A DNA stretch of 64,000 nt from assembly GCA_009809945.1 (NCBI GenBank), contig WTPW01000438.1:242820-306819 (forward strand), in the 5' to 3' direction. The position numbers were made by a program, and so were the translations under genes. How positions within the stretch are numbered: position 1 is the first letter of the stretch; the number at the start of each line of letters is the position of its first letter. Under the pieces are notes generated by a model. That model did not search any database. It was not told the DNA's origin and saw nothing but the letters and a program-made list of their open reading frames with translations. The stretch is from Gigaspora margarita. Its lineage: Eukaryota > Glomeromycota > Glomeromycetes > Diversisporales > Gigasporaceae. Below, one piece after another: positions 36,720 to 48,904 of the stretch.

Positions 36720-37130
36720 TTGGGCAATAAATAAATGCCCTATGAGAAAGTGGTCTGGATGTTGGTACAGGTTGACACAGGTTTGTCTGGATAGGCACAT
36801 GTCATGTAGCATGTAAAGGCATAAAACACAAACCAAAACATGACAGAATGGCACATATATTACATTTTACAGTATTGATACATGCATTGGGTGGCATGTA
36901 TAAGCATGTTTATTATGTTACTTTACGTGTAGTTGCCTGTGCCAAATCCTATATGTTTTGGTTTAGTAAAGTGCAGCAAAACCTGGTCCATTTATGTCCA
37001 AAATGTCTGGGTAAACAGTCCAATTCAGACCAATTCAACATGCCAACATGGATCACAGATGTACAAACCCAGACATCCACCTGTATTACACTTGACCATG
37101 TCTCTCTGTAGAAACACATGCTTACATGAA
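36720..37130 (+). repeat. CpG-decayed relative of the 25160-25560 repeat
   Basis: Shares AGTAAAGTGCAGCAAAACCT, TGGTCCATTTATGTCCAAAA and regularly spaced GCATGT/GGCACAT where the other copy has GCACGT. The change of most CACG to CATG looks like deamination of methylated CpG. The 87- and 70-codon frames here are by-products of the repeat. Confidence 0.55.
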
Positions 37131-37224
37131 TCACTTTTTTTATAGAGATAATGTTACTAGAAATAATAACACACAAAATCTGATTCATTACTTCTCTATT
37201 AGAATCCTCCATTTTGCTCTAGAC

Positions 37225-37445
37225 TAGTGATACCACTGAAATTGATTTTTGAAAAAGGCCTATTTCGTCTTTATTAGAGAAAATTAAAATTTTTTATAAG
37301 GAAAAGCAAATAAAATTTATATAGATATGTTCCTTATAATTTCGTCTATTCAAAAAAAGTATCAAATAATTTCGTCTTTCAAGTAAAATAGGTCAAAAAC
37401 AATTTCGTCTTCAAATTTTAATTTTGGGTTTTCAAACCTGAAATG
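37225..37445 (+). repeat. Repeat family B, copy 1
   Basis: About 220 bp collinear with the reverse complement of 55383-55612 (GATACCACT, AAATTGATTTTTGAAAAA, TAAGTAAAATAGGTCAAAAA-type blocks). Contains four ATTTCGTCT blocks where copy 2 mostly has TTTTGGGTTT. Confidence 0.7.
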
Positions 37446-37494
37446 CTTTTGTCCTCATGTATACTCTAGACAATAAAGTTGTATTAAGAATAAT

Positions 37495-37740
37495 AGATTT
37501 AAATTAATATTTAAAAAGTTTATCAAAAAGATTTAAAGATTTTTTTAATTAAAAATTTTTTTAAAATTGTAAATTTTGGGCTTATAAGCAACTACAATTA
37601 TTTTTCTTATAGTACAAATATAGCAAGAATATAATCCTTATTTTCAAATATTATTATATAAAATTTTATTTAAATATTTTAAATATTTAAAAAAGTAAAT
37701 CAAAAAAATATTTATAAACAAATTTGCCTACAATTAATTA
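37495..37740 (+). repeat. AT-rich repeat ending in AAATTTGCCTAC
   Basis: Collinear with 58210-58462 (TTTTGGGCTTATAAGCAA, TTTTCTTATAGTACAAATA, TAAAATTTTATTTAAATATT). Ends in an AACAAATTTGCCTACAA motif like the ends of the 54444-55095 element. Confidence 0.6.
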
Positions 37741-40700
37741 TCATTTAAGGAATAGTATAATATTATAGCACTGCAGTATTAGAGCATTTTAACTAATTAA
37801 AAATTTAATACCAAATATAATATGCAAATCAAGTTTGTAAAGAATTTTTAAAAAATAATTATGTTGTAAAGTTTTTTGTTTATGCAATTATTTTTTGAAT
37901 TTAATAAAAAATTTTTTGCTAAAGTTTACTATAAATTCAATCTAATTTTATTTTTACTCTTACTCTAATATTAAAAAAATTTAATTTAATTTTGATTAAA
38001 GATGTTTTACTTTACTTGTTATACCAATTTTGCTTATTACATATAGAGTAGTAATATAGTGCTATAATAATATTCTCATAAAATAATTTAAAAAAATAAT
38101 TGATTTAAAAAAAAAGTATTAAAAAATATATACAAAAAATAAAGCTAAAATTTTAATTTCTACTTGTAATAAAACAATTAAAAAAAAACTGCCAATAGAG
38201 AACTAGTATTAATAACTTTTTTTGGACTTAGGCAGTGTTATAGAACAGATTTTATCTTGGATAAACTAGAAAATTCTGAAGATTATTCCTAGTACAAGTA
38301 GATGCAGAATAGCAGATGTCCTTTTATACTTTTATATTTTTATACTTTTATACTTTTACTTTTTTATTCATTTATACTTTTATACTTCTATACTTTTGTA
38401 CTTTTCTAAAAGATATATAAACCCTAGCTTTTTATCCTTCTACCCATTAGACTCAGATTCCTTTCTTCTCTCCTTTAATGTTTAGGAATAGTTATCTATC
38501 TTTAATATTATATTATCAATAAATAAATTATATCTTTGCCAAATAAATACTCTCTTGCTCTTTGACAAGTAAATATACTGAACCACTCTAGTAAAGTAAT
38601 ATTTTACTTGCGCACCACTTCATATCTTCTCTGACCCTTATAAAATCCTGTTGCTGTGTGTTGTATTGTAGGTACTATATTGAAGGCTATAGCTACTTGT
38701 GATAGCAAACTCACCAAAACTTTTAATTAAAAGGATTGTATTATCAAATATGATTATACAAATAATTACTTAATTCACAAGTTTTGATATCATCTAATTT
38801 TTTGCTTATTTTAATGAATTTTTAGATGTGATTTGCTGTACTAAACAAATCTAAGTTTGGGCAAAAGGCTCATCATGACCACCTACTTTTTAAACCTTCT
38901 TATTTAGCTTCCTAAATAGAAGAGATCTACTAGCAAAAAATATATAATAAAATAAAAAGAAAAGGATAAATAAAGAATAAACTACTCTGTCTAAGCAAAT
39001 AACCAAAACAAATAAAAAACAAAATAGAAAAAAAATGAAAAAGGCAAAAAGAAAAAATATATAAAAATATAAAAAAAATAATTACACTATTATAATCTTA
39101 TGCCAGGTATAACAAAAATTATAAACAAAAGCAATATTTATATATCTTTACTATAAAGCCTCTAACATGAAATTTTCTTTCTGTCTATATATATTTCATC
39201 TTTAACTATCTCTTTAACCAAAGATGCTAAATCATTATTACATGGAATAGCACTATATTGAAACAAAACAAATATAGTTGCATTCTACTAAGTCTGGCTA
39301 AAAATAGAAAAATAAACAATGCAAATTTTGATAGAAATAAGCTATTTTATTCACTTTTTTAAGAAAATTTTAAAAGGAGAATAATGAAGCAGAATAAAAA
39401 TAAAAGTTCTTTGTATTAAATTTAAAGGAAGATATATTCAGAAAACTTATTTTTTTGTTGTTTCCATTGTTTTGATATAGAGTGCTTTGTTAACAAAAAA
39501 ACTCTTAATTTCTACCAAAATTTCTTGTACAAGAGTGCCACCTTCTGCTAGTTATTTTGTAAAAAATACTTTTCATTTGCATGCCAAATATTTAAGAAGT
39601 TTTTAGAAAAAAGCAAAAAGTTGAACAATATAAGAACCATATTCTTGTATTATTCTACTATGTATAGGCAACTCTATAACAAAAAAACTTTGTTTTTTTT
39701 AAATAGAAAAATTTGGTTCAAGTAATCATTAAAAAGAGTTAGTATTAATAACTAAAAAGAAAAATACTGTATATAAATAAACATTTAACTTTTACAAAAA
39801 TTACAATTACAAACCAGTTATTTGAATTTATACTTTTATATTAATTTTTAAACTATCCAAATAGTAATTTATTTTATTTAATTAAGAACAAAATTTGCAT
39901 TTAACCAATAGAAAATTGGGATTGGTCAACCCAAAATTCCAATTTGTTGCAGATTTGATTACTAGATAATAACAATTTTGACTATAAAAATTGTATAAAG
40001 TTCTTTTTTCAAATAAATATATTATATATATTGTTAACCTATAAAAATACACCAAACTGGCATAACTTGAAGTTTAGTGATTGGAATTCAATAAAACAAC
40101 CACTAGTTGATTTAGCTCATCAAAATGGTTCTAATCAGCTATAGATTATCCTAATTTGACCACTAAGTAATGAAATCAGAACCAATTAGCAATTAAGTAT
40201 AGATCTGCAATCGGACTGGCTAGATGATTGTTGTGCAAAAATGTGCATATATGGCATTTATAAAACATGTTATCTTTGTAGCATATTTATTCTATATTTC
40301 ATTTATTATTTATTTTATATATTATATTTCTATTATATATAGTATATATTTTATTAGTAGATATAGCATATATTGTATATGTAATAAATATAATTTGAAA
40401 ATCAGCTTACCCCCTCCAAAAGATCAACAATGTTTACTCTATCCAAATTAGGAATGCACCTACCTAATTCGAATCAAGTCACAAGTGGTTTTCAGTTTCT
40501 ATGAAATAAACAATGAATGACATGTGCGAAGTACTTTGGAGGAAATATCGAATAAAAATTTCTTTCTAGAATGTTCTTTTAGGCGTAGTTTTCTTTTATG
40601 TATATATAATACTTAGGCAGAGCATTTTTCTGTGCAGTATTATATAATTTTTAACTTTTGAGGATAGAATTAAGTTTTTTTTAGTTTTTTATTTCTTTCC

Positions 40701-40904
40701 ATTTTTTTTTGTCTTCTTTTCTTTTGAAAATGTATGACAGTTCTGTCATTAGTATAGGTTTTTTCTTTGTTTCTCTCACCTTTTATTATTTAGTTTGGTT
40801 ATTACTTGGTATTTTATGTAGGGTTTGAAGTTTTTCCACATTTTTTCACTTTTCCTTTATATTTTCTTGTTACTCTTTTTTTTCTTGTATGGTTAAGTAT
40901 GGAT

Positions 40905-41190
40905 ATTAATATCTGACCCCACCATAGATGCTAGGTGGGAGGGATTTGAAGAGAAATCATATATTCTTGGCAGTACTGACATTAGGACATCCGATCTCTC
41001 TGGAGTATTGGTGCGATAGGATGTATCTGAGCACTCATAGAAGCAGCTAGGTAATGTTAGCCTTATATATTAGAATGTTAATTCAGGTAGTTATAATAGT
41101 AATTAGTTTTCTAGTTAGCTATAAATTACTTTTTTGTATTCTAGCTTAGCACTAGCGAGTCCATCAAAGAATAAAAAAATAAATAAATAT
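40905..41190 (+). repeat. Possible 3' end of a retroposon
   Basis: A patch less AT-rich than its surroundings (GACCCCACCATAGATGCTAG, AGGTGGGAGGGATTTGAAGA, GGACATCCGATCTCTCTGGA) runs to an A-rich tail AATAAAAAAATAAATAAATA (about 41171-41190). Such patches with simple A-rich tails are typical of non-LTR element 3' ends; no reverse transcriptase is seen. Confidence 0.35.
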
Positions 41191-41524
41191 AGTTTGTTAT
41201 ATTTGTAAAAAACCAAAATGTATAAAAGCAGCACATGTGAACCCCAAGTTCAATATCAAGTTTTCATGCTTTTTTAATAATAAACTACAATTATTTACTA
41301 CCTAAATTAAACAGTTATTAGTATCCTTATATACTTTTAATGTTGCCTCTTCATAATTGCAAATTATATACCTTAAATTTTCTTTGTTAAGTTTTGTTAA
41401 AAATGCTTTCTAACTTAGATAAATCATAGTAACAAGTGAGATTATACAAAGTGTTCACTATCTAAGACCACTCTAGTTATCTACTATTTTTAAAGAAATG
41501 AATATAAAATAACAATATATATAT

Positions 41525-41740
41525 TAGAGCTTTGATCCTTAATCCGACAATCCAAATTAATCTTTAAATCTAAACAGATTCAGATATTCAGATAAGAGAT
41601 TTTTACTCAGATTGGTCAAAGAGCTTAAATAACGAATCTAAAGACATGCTAAAAAGCTAGCTTTATATGTAATCTAATACGGATTCAATTCGGATTTAAT
41701 AGGATCCAGATTGTCTGTCAAAAATAGGATCGAAGCTCTA
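41525..41740. mobile_element. MITE with TAGAGCTTTGATCCT ends
   Basis: Left TAGAGCTTTGATCCT and right inverted TAGAGCTTCGATCCT, flanked by ATATAT. A secondary inverted pair GACAATCC / GGATCCAGATTGTC lies inside. Confidence 0.7.
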
Positions 41741-42618
41741 ATATATATATATATTTATTTATTTATTTGCTTTTCCTTTTTATAATAGAAATGTAATATT
41801 ACAATATTATTATAAAATATCAAACTGGCCATTATTTAGAAAATTGCATATGCCAAAATTGTATATATAGTTTCAAAATAACACCCTGGTGCATCTTTAA
41901 ATAACTGTCCCTTATATCAATTTGATAAGTATAATGATTGTAAATTTTTATTAAATTGGCTGTAAATTATATTGTTCTAGATAATGCCTTAGCATATACT
42001 TTAAATAATACACCTATACTCAAAATAACACACTAAATAAGTTATTTCATGAAATATAGTAAATACTAAATCAAATTTATTTGCTCTAATTAGCAACACA
42101 ACTAGAACTCTAGACTAAATTGAAGTCAATTTGTTATAATATATTTATTACATTAAAAATAGGTTGTTCATTTTGTATATTTGTTTCATTTGCCTTTTTT
42201 TTTCTTCTTCTAAGAGTTCTAAAAAGTAATAGTAAAGGTGCTGACATTTATTAGATAATATTTTGGGGGTGAGGGGTCAAGCAAAACCTTACCTCTTAAT
42301 TAAATTTGATTGCTAAAATTTATATATAAACCTTATCTAGGGTAAGCCTCTATAGTAAATGGATATTAGATAATAAATATTAGCACTATAACTAAAAAAT
42401 TAATTTCAAACAGCCTAACTTTTACTTTGTCAACAAGATTTTTCTAATACCACTACTTTTTTACTATAACTATCTTCTATATTTAATCTAATTAAAAAAT
42501 CTTTCAATTGATAATACAAATAATATTAGCAAAATTACTATATTAGAACTAATAAATTTTTAGAAAAGTCAATATAAACTTTTATTATATAATAAAATCT
42601 GATAGTAGTTTAATAATA

Positions 42619-43240
42619 CTAGGAATAGGTCCCATAGCTTAGTTGTTAAGCTTCTATTTTCTAGACAAGATTAATAGTTCAAATTTGGCTTGAGGCAAAA
42701 GTACTTAGTAACCAAAAATAGGGCCTATAATCAGATGTAAAGCCCTGTAGTAAAGTTCATATAAATTTATATAATTATTAAGAAATTTCTAGAAGAAAAC
42801 TAGTATAGCAGAAAGCCAGGTACAACTATAGTAGGAAATATAAAGAATGCTATCAATGTCTGTAAAAAAGAATTTGTCTGCTAAGTCTGGAATTACCTCT
42901 AGTACACAAATTCAGCTCAGTATAAATATGGGATCTACTCATTTATAGTAAAGAACTGTTTTGAGAGTAAAGTAACTCTAAGCCCTAATTGAATCATAAT
43001 TAAGTTAAATATTACAGAAAAATATTGAAAATTAGAGTTTAAATAGGTAACTCATAGATAAGTTTTAGATATAGCAATTAGTAGATAATTTGCAGGCAGA
43101 GCCTTTAAATAGGCAATAACTAAAATTGTATGTATAGCTAATTTTAGCCTTGTTGTATACAAAATATATAATAACTAATAGGTGCTATACTTAATAAATC
43201 ACAAGGCATAGAAGTCTTGCTTTAAAAAAAATAATAATAA
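42619..43240 (+). mobile_element. tRNA-derived SINE (SINE2 family), 13-bp TSD
   Basis: Flanked by TAGTTTAATAATA at 42606-42618 and 43241-43253. The head GGTCCCATAGCTTAGTTGTT is close to a tRNA 5' end, with A box 42635-42646 and B-box-like AGTTCAAATTT (42676-42686). The tail is an A-rich/ATA repeat (43223-43240). Length 622 bp, matching the 617 bp of 56185-56801, and both share TTTAAATAGGCAA about 130-200 bp before the end. CpG-decayed, hence older. Confidence 0.85.
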
Positions 43241-44006
43241 TAGTTTAATAATATATTATTAAAAATTGTAAAGCTTATTAAGATGTATCTAATTAAGATT
43301 AAATTATTCAAATTAATCTAGTAAATACAGTCTGACTTTTCTATAATTACCAAGTCCATTGCATCCTATTGTAGTGATTGTATGGAAGTATGACTATAGA
43401 TAAAATATATTGTTTTAGTTATATAACCAAAGCCCAATGAATAATATATTTGTGCTTATTTAAGAGTAGGGTGAACATAAATCAAGTTTCATATGATTTA
43501 CGTGGTACTACAAAATTTTATATAGAAAGCAAAAATATGCTTCTTTAGAATTATAGTCAATATTCTCCAAAATTTTGTGACATATAATTTGATATTTCAT
43601 GTTTGTTATAGTAAAATTGTAAAAGCTATATCATTTAAAAAATCTATCTTCGTATATTGATAAAAAAAACTTAGGTAGACCTAAATTTACTTAGATAGCA
43701 CAAAAATTGCTAATTCTGATTGGTTAGGTCTACGTTGTTTACAATTCTAATTGGTCAATCACCTGAGTTCATGTGATTACAATGTGATTACTATTAAAAA
43801 TGATCTATATTCACTCTATTCTTAAAATACTATTAAAAATTTAATAGTAAATAAGGGGCGTGCCATAAATCACATAATATTTTTTACTTAATAGCCACCC
43901 CCATCCATGTATGGTGTGATCACCCTATCTCGATTCTGATTGGTTAATATAACGACTAATTTTTTATAATATATTATACAAATATAGATAATATTAAATA
44001 ACTTGC

Positions 44007-44301
44007 GATCTACTGGTCCGTTTTGGACGATTTTACTACCAAAATGATCGTCTCAATGAGACGATTCTAACAAGCCCAAAATCATCGAAATCCAATCACA
44101 GGGTCACAAGATCGTTAAGGTTTTGTATTATTTTATATATGTTTAAAATAAATTTATATATATATCAGATATATAAAATAAAACAAAACCTTAGCGATCT
44201 TGTGACCCTGTGATTGGATTTCTATGGTTTTAGGCTTGTTGGAATCGTCTCATTGAAACGATCATTTGGCAGTAAAATCGTCCAAAACGGACCAGTAGAT
44301 C
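44007..44301. repeat. Palindrome C, unit 1
   Basis: Arms of about 120 bp: GATCTACTGGTCCGTTTTGG, ATCGTCTCAATGAGACGATT, CACAGGGTCACAAGATCG, then the inverse. Confidence 0.88.
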
Positions 44302-44360
44302 GAAGGTGATTTAATATTAAAAATTATATATATTATATATATTTTATTTAATGTTGAGTA

Positions 44361-44670
44361 ACCTTTGATATATTGGTCCGTTTTGGACGATTTTACTACC
44401 AAAATGATCGTCTCAATGAGACAGTTCTAACAAGCCCAAAATCATCGAAATACAATCACAGGGTCACGAGATCGCTAAGGTTTTGTTTTATTTTATATAT
44501 CTGATATATATATCAAAATTTTATTTTGACATATATAAAATAACACAAACCCCTAACGATCTCGTGACCCTGTGTTTGGATTTCGATGATTTTGGGCTTA
44601 TTAGAATCGTCTCATTGAGACGATCATTTTGGTAGTAAAATCGTCCAAAACGGACCAGCAGATCAAAGGT
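44361..44670. repeat. Palindrome C, unit 2
   Basis: Same arms as unit 1 with few substitutions; loop contains TTTATATATCTGATATATA. Confidence 0.88.
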
Positions 44671-44728
44671 TACTTAATATTAAATAAAATATATATAATA
44701 TAATATATATAATTTTTAATATTAAATA

Positions 44729-45042
44729 ACCTTCGTTCTACTGATCCGTTCTGGGTGATTTTACTACCAAAATGATCGTCTCAATGAGACGATTCTAACA
44801 AGCCCAAAATCATNGAAATCCAATCACAGAGTCACAAGATCGTTAAGGTTTTGTTTTATTTTATATATCTGATATATATATCTTAAAATTTATTTTAAAA
44901 CATATATAAAATAATACAAAACCTTAACGATCTTGTGACCCTGTGATTGGATTTCAATGATTTTGGGCTTGTTAGAATCGTCTCATTGAGACGATCATTT
45001 TGGTAGTAAAATCATCCAAAACGGACCAGTAGACCAAGGTTA
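44729..45042. repeat. Palindrome C, unit 3
   Basis: Same arms; contains the single ambiguous base at 44814. Confidence 0.88.
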
Positions 45043-45205
45043 CTTAATATTAAATAATATATATATTATATATATTATATACCGTATATGTGATTTAATA
45101 TATTATATATATCAGATATATATTATATATAGACGTGATCACCCTCCCTGACCATGTATCCATGGTAAAAATCACGTAATTTCTGGCACGCCCCTAACTT
45201 ATAAT

Positions 45206-45490
45206 TCAGTAGTCCAATTTGGATAAAATGTTTACCAGAGTGTTTAACTTACTATGACATTACTAAGAGTCTAAAATCTTTTAAATCTAATTACAAATAC
45301 TAAGATCATTAAGGATTTTTATACAAATATTTAAATTTAATCAATTTTTAAACATGTAAAGTGACACAAATTCTTATCAATTTTAGAAATTTGTAATTTG
45401 ATTTTAACAATCTTGGGCTCATTAGACTTGTTTTATCAAAATAAAATTTTAGTGATTGTTTTATCCAAATTGGGCCACTGCATCAAAAGG
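45206..45490. repeat. Palindrome C, degenerate copy
   Basis: GTAGTCCAATTTGGATAAAA and TTATCCAAATTGGGCCACTG as outer arms, ATCTAATTACAAATACTAAG inside. CpG lost. Confidence 0.6.
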
Positions 45491-46092
45491 TATTTGCTAT
45501 CAAATACTTAAAAATTTTTAATAGAAAATTTTAAATAAACATGAAGATTAATATTGGCCAAACAGATTTTATAATTCATATTTAGTCAAATTTGGTAATT
45601 ATAAATTTAATAAAAATTAAATTTTTTTGGTGATAATAATTATAAATAATTTGTGACTATAATGAGGTTTTTTTATATATTTAAGTTCATTGTACAATAT
45701 TGGGTACTTATATAAAAATATAACTATATAGAGTGTAACTATAGAGAGGTCAGACTATACTAAAATATTATTAAAAAAATATTTAGCTAACTATATAAAA
45801 TTACTATATAAACAAACTATTATTTATATACAGTAGAAATGTATATAGTTAGCAAATTATTTTATAGTGTTATTTTTGCATTACTAAACTGATTTAAATA
45901 ATCCAACTACTATTAAATGCATTTAGTAAGCTCTACAACTTTAATTAATTAACTTGAGCTATTACTTAAATAAAAAAATTACTTATTATTAGACTATTAT
46001 TAGATTTTAACTAATAGCAAATATAATAAGAATTTTGCCAAAATTCTAATATAAAAATTGTACTAATTTTATTTAAATTAGCAATTAAACCA

Positions 46093-46262
46093 AATAATAT
46101 ATTCCTGGTTTCACTATCTAAAATAGGAGCTTTTAGATACATTTGTGTAATATTATACAGACAAATCCAAGAAACTTGAAAAACCCCTATTTGGCAAGTC
46201 CTGAGTAAATAGTTAAAAGAGGATCTTTAATGGCACTACCAAAAAGAGATTAGTGCTAAGAT
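46093..46262 (+). repeat. SINE1-body fragment
   Basis: ACAGACAAATCCAAGAAACT and CTATTTGGCAAGTCCTGAGT match the reverse complement of 55200-55350 and, more distantly, 460-520 of SINE1. Confidence 0.65.
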
Positions 46263-46277
46263 CAGAATAAATCTTAT

Positions 46278-46440
46278 CTTTAAATTATATTGCAAACAAA
46301 TTTGTCTGCATACTTTTTATAAATTTTTTAATAAAATTTTAATATTGATTTTAGCTATATATTTTCTAAGTAAAATATTTAATTTTAGTTTTTGTTTTAT
46401 AAACTTTGTTAAGAAAAATTTTTAAAGATACTGTAAATTC
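46278..46440 (+). repeat. Half of the TCCCTTAG-type MITE
   Basis: GCAAACAAATTTGTCTGCAT, TTAATAAAATTTTAATATTG and TTTTAGCTATA match the reverse complement of the right half of 54444-55095. The other end is missing. Confidence 0.65.
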
Positions 46441-46743
46441 TTAAAACAGCAAGCATGGGCATTAATTCAAAATTTGTGTCTCCTAAAAATAGTATATACA
46501 AATTCGAAATAATGGTTATGTGTGTCCTGAAATAATGCACATTCCATATATAATTATTTGTCAAATCCAGATTTCCTTTTTAATTAATTAATTATTTTTT
46601 TGTTTAATTTTTTTTTATTTATATTTTTTTATTTTATTAAAAATCAACTCTTGTTTCAAATAATGGCCATGGGCATACTCAAAATAGCATGCACACATAG
46701 TCAAAATAGTGTGCCCCTACCTGATATTTCAAGAATTTATGGT
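46434..46743. mobile_element. CpG-decayed MITE related to the GAAATAACGCGC family
   Basis: Left TACTGTAAATTCTTAAAACA, right inverted TACCATAAATTCTTGAAATA; inner CGAAATAATGG and CAAATAATGGCCATGGGC. Confidence 0.55.
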
Positions 46744-46814
46744 ATTAAAAAACTTTAGTATAATAAAGTTTAAAATTTAAAGCAGATATGAGCATTTTGA
46801 CTAAAAGATATTGT

Positions 46815-46945
46815 AGGCAAGTAATATATCTTGTGATTTATAGTAATCAGAATTGGATGAATTTTATTCAATTCATCTCATTAAAACAAAATAAATAGTA
46901 TAAATTTACACAATTCTGATTACTAGATCACAAGATATCATTATT
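46815..46945. repeat. Hairpin repeat ATATCTTGTGAT
   Basis: ATATCTTGTGATTTATAGTA and ACTAGATCACAAGATAT form inverted arms. A second copy is at 52925-53048. Confidence 0.7.
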
Positions 46946-47014
46946 TATACAAATATAAGTTTTTGTGCATATTTGATTTATTATAAAAATATATATAATT
47001 TTTAATAGTTAATA

Positions 47015-47795
47015 ACTTTTGATCTAGTAGTCCATTTTGGATGATTTTACCACCAAAATGCTATCTCAAAATCCAATCACAGGGTTCTGAGATTGATATA
47101 GATTTATGGTAAATCTGTAAATTTTTAAAAATTTACCTTTAATGATTTTGGAATCCTGTGAATAGATTTTAACAATTTTATACTTATAAGGGGGCATCCA
47201 TAAATAACGTTATGCTTGAGGGGGGGGGGGGTCCCCCAAATATAACGATTTTCCAATATGTAGGGGGGTCCTCCCAACATAACACAATTTTTTTATAAAA
47301 ATTTGTCTAAAACTTGACCCAGTGGTCCAAATTGGATTATTTTGGTACCATTCGAACCGTCTCAAGGAGAGGAATCGAATGGTTACAATTTCATTTGATT
47401 TGGATCACTGGATCACGTTTTATTAACGAAATACTATTGGTTATTATGTTTTCTTATAAAATTACTATAAAATCAATAGTTTTTCGTTAATAAAACGTGA
47501 TCCAGTAATCCAAATGAAATGATTTGGTACCATTGGATTCGTCTCATAGAGACGAATCGAATGGTACCAAAATCATCCAGATTGGATCATTGGGTCATTA
47601 TATATTCAAGTTTTTGTAAAATTTTATATATAAACATACGGATTTTTAAAAATTTTTTTATATAGTAGAGGGGGGTCAAGAGCTACTATGTAGGGGTACA
47701 TAACGTTATTTGTGGATGCCCCCTAAAAATTGTCTCACTGAGATAGTCATTTTGGTGATAAAATCATCCAAAACAGACTAGTAGATCAAAAATTA
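47015..47795. repeat. Palindrome C copy split by an insertion
   Basis: 47015-47188 and 47725-47795 together make one palindrome C (GATCTAGTAGTCCATTTTGG ... CATCCAAAACAGACTAGTAG). The 536-bp element 47189-47724 sits in the middle. Confidence 0.8.
47189..47724. mobile_element. 536-bp TIR element, ends AGGGGGCATCCA
   Basis: Left AGGGGGCATCCATAAATAAC then GTTATG; right inverted AGGGGGCATCCACAAATAAC then GTTATG. Two internal hairpins: AAAACTATTGATTTTATAG-type arms (47400-47500) and ATTCGTCTCATAGAGACGAA (47528-47547). Non-coding. Confidence 0.85.
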
Positions 47796-48369
47796 ATTGC
47801 TATTAATAATTGGTTATAATATAGAATTTAGTTGTTATATTATATTTGTATACTAATTATTTAAATCTAAAACTATATATAATATAAAGATTTTTTATAG
47901 TAATATTTGGAATAGGACATGTCCTATTTATTGCTTTCTATAATTAAAATTTTTTAAAAAAACATAGTAATTTACTATAAACTTTAAGCTAAAGATCCTA
48001 TTTAGCTTAACTAATTAATGGTTAGAATTTCACTATACTACTAGTAGACATTGTAATACATTGTGACAGTTTTTAAAAGCAATTTTCCAGAAATTTAAAA
48101 GATGAACTATTTTTTTAAATAATATATTCTACTTTATTGAAGTAAATCATAATATGTACCAATTGTCAAAATAGCTTTAATAGCTATTTCTGATTTTATA
48201 TAATTTTTTTTGTTTAGAAAATTTAGTAAAATTAAATTTTTATATAGTATTTACAAGTTTCCTTATAAACTTTAAACATTATTTAAAAAATATTTTATTA
48301 TATAATTTTTTAAATTTTTAATAAAAGTTATAAAAATAAGTGTTCTAATTATAAAGCTATACAAAATTA

Positions 48370-48556
48370 ATCAATTGGTTTTTATAACCTGGCCAGGTCA
48401 AAATTGTAAACTTCTAAAAAAATTTTTTATATATTTTAATGACCGGGTAGAATTTTAAAAAAAAAATTTTTATAATTTTATAAAATTTTATATATAAAAT
48501 TTAAAAAAAAAGCTGGTTACTGGGTCAATTAAAAAGTTTTGTGTTATGAAAACCAA
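48370..48556. repeat. Palindrome with GGTTTTTATAACCTGG / GTTATGAAAACC arms
   Basis: Inverted arms around an AT-only centre; CCTGGCCAGGTC and TACTGGGTCAA lie inside. Confidence 0.6.
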
Positions 48557-48735
48557 GTAATTAAATTTGTATGGCCTAATAAAATTAAAATTATTAAAAT
48601 TAATATAATATATAACAAACAATTTCAATTTAAAATTTTTACTAACTTTTACTATTAAATATTTGTTTAGATTTTATATAATAAAAATTAGATAAAATTT
48701 TTTAAATTTTAAAGTTAGGCTGTAAAACAAATATA

Positions 48736-48904
48736 ATTGTTTCTCGTAACCCAGCCAGGTGCTTTTTTTGAAAAAATTAAAAATTTTTTTATATATAAAA
48801 ATAAATAAAAGTATATATATTTAAAATTTTATATAACATTTTACAATAACAACCGGGTCCTGGGTGTCTTTTAACCTTAATAATATGTTATGAGAAACAA
48901 TTAA
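48736..48904. repeat. Palindrome with TTGTTTCTCGTAAC arms
   Basis: Left ATTGTTTCTCGTAAC, right GTTATGAGAAACAATTA; CCAGCCAGG and CCGGGTCCTGGG inside. Similar design to 48370-48556. Confidence 0.65.

Larger units (their letters stand above)
37741..42605. other. AT-rich region without a supported gene
   Basis: Contains a TTTTATAC microsatellite (38325-38410), followed by TATATAAACCCTAGCTTTTT and a CT-rich stretch that could belong to a solo LTR (about 38237-38600, not proven), CT-rich tracts at 40670-40890, a more GC-balanced patch at 40905-41170 and a MITE at 41525-41740. The 75-codon frame at 40224-40451 is low-complexity. Confidence 0.5.
43854..45195. mobile_element. 1.34-kb element with GGGGCGTGCCA ends, three palindromes inside
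   Basis: Left AGGGGCGTGCCATAAATCAC, right inverted AGGGGCGTGCCAGAAATTAC; the ~65-bp arms also share GTGATCACC. Interior is three tandem ~300-bp palindromes separated by AT-only stretches. Ends are similar in style to 47189-47724 (GGGGGCATCCATAAAT). Confidence 0.8.
43328..45757. mobile_element. Nested TIR element with CAGTCTGAC ends
   Basis: Left TACAGTCTGACTTTTCTATA and right inverted ATAGTCTGACCTCTCTATA, with TA at the borders. The pattern resembles Tc1/mariner-type ends. No transposase inside. Confidence 0.55.
43262..46010. mobile_element. Family A element remnant enclosing nested insertions
   Basis: Left TTGTAAAGCTTATTAAGATG and ATCTAATTAAGATTAAATTA (43262-43312) and right AAGCTCTACAACTTTAATTA (about 45930-45949) match, inverted, the ends of the element at 1-1677 after CG to TG/CA changes. 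Between them are further inverted-repeat elements. Confidence 0.55.

Noticed and set aside
38237..38600. Solo LTR with TATATAAACCC promoter
   Set aside because: TATA-like and CT-rich parts are suggestive, but no second copy, no TSD and no clear TG..CA borders were found.
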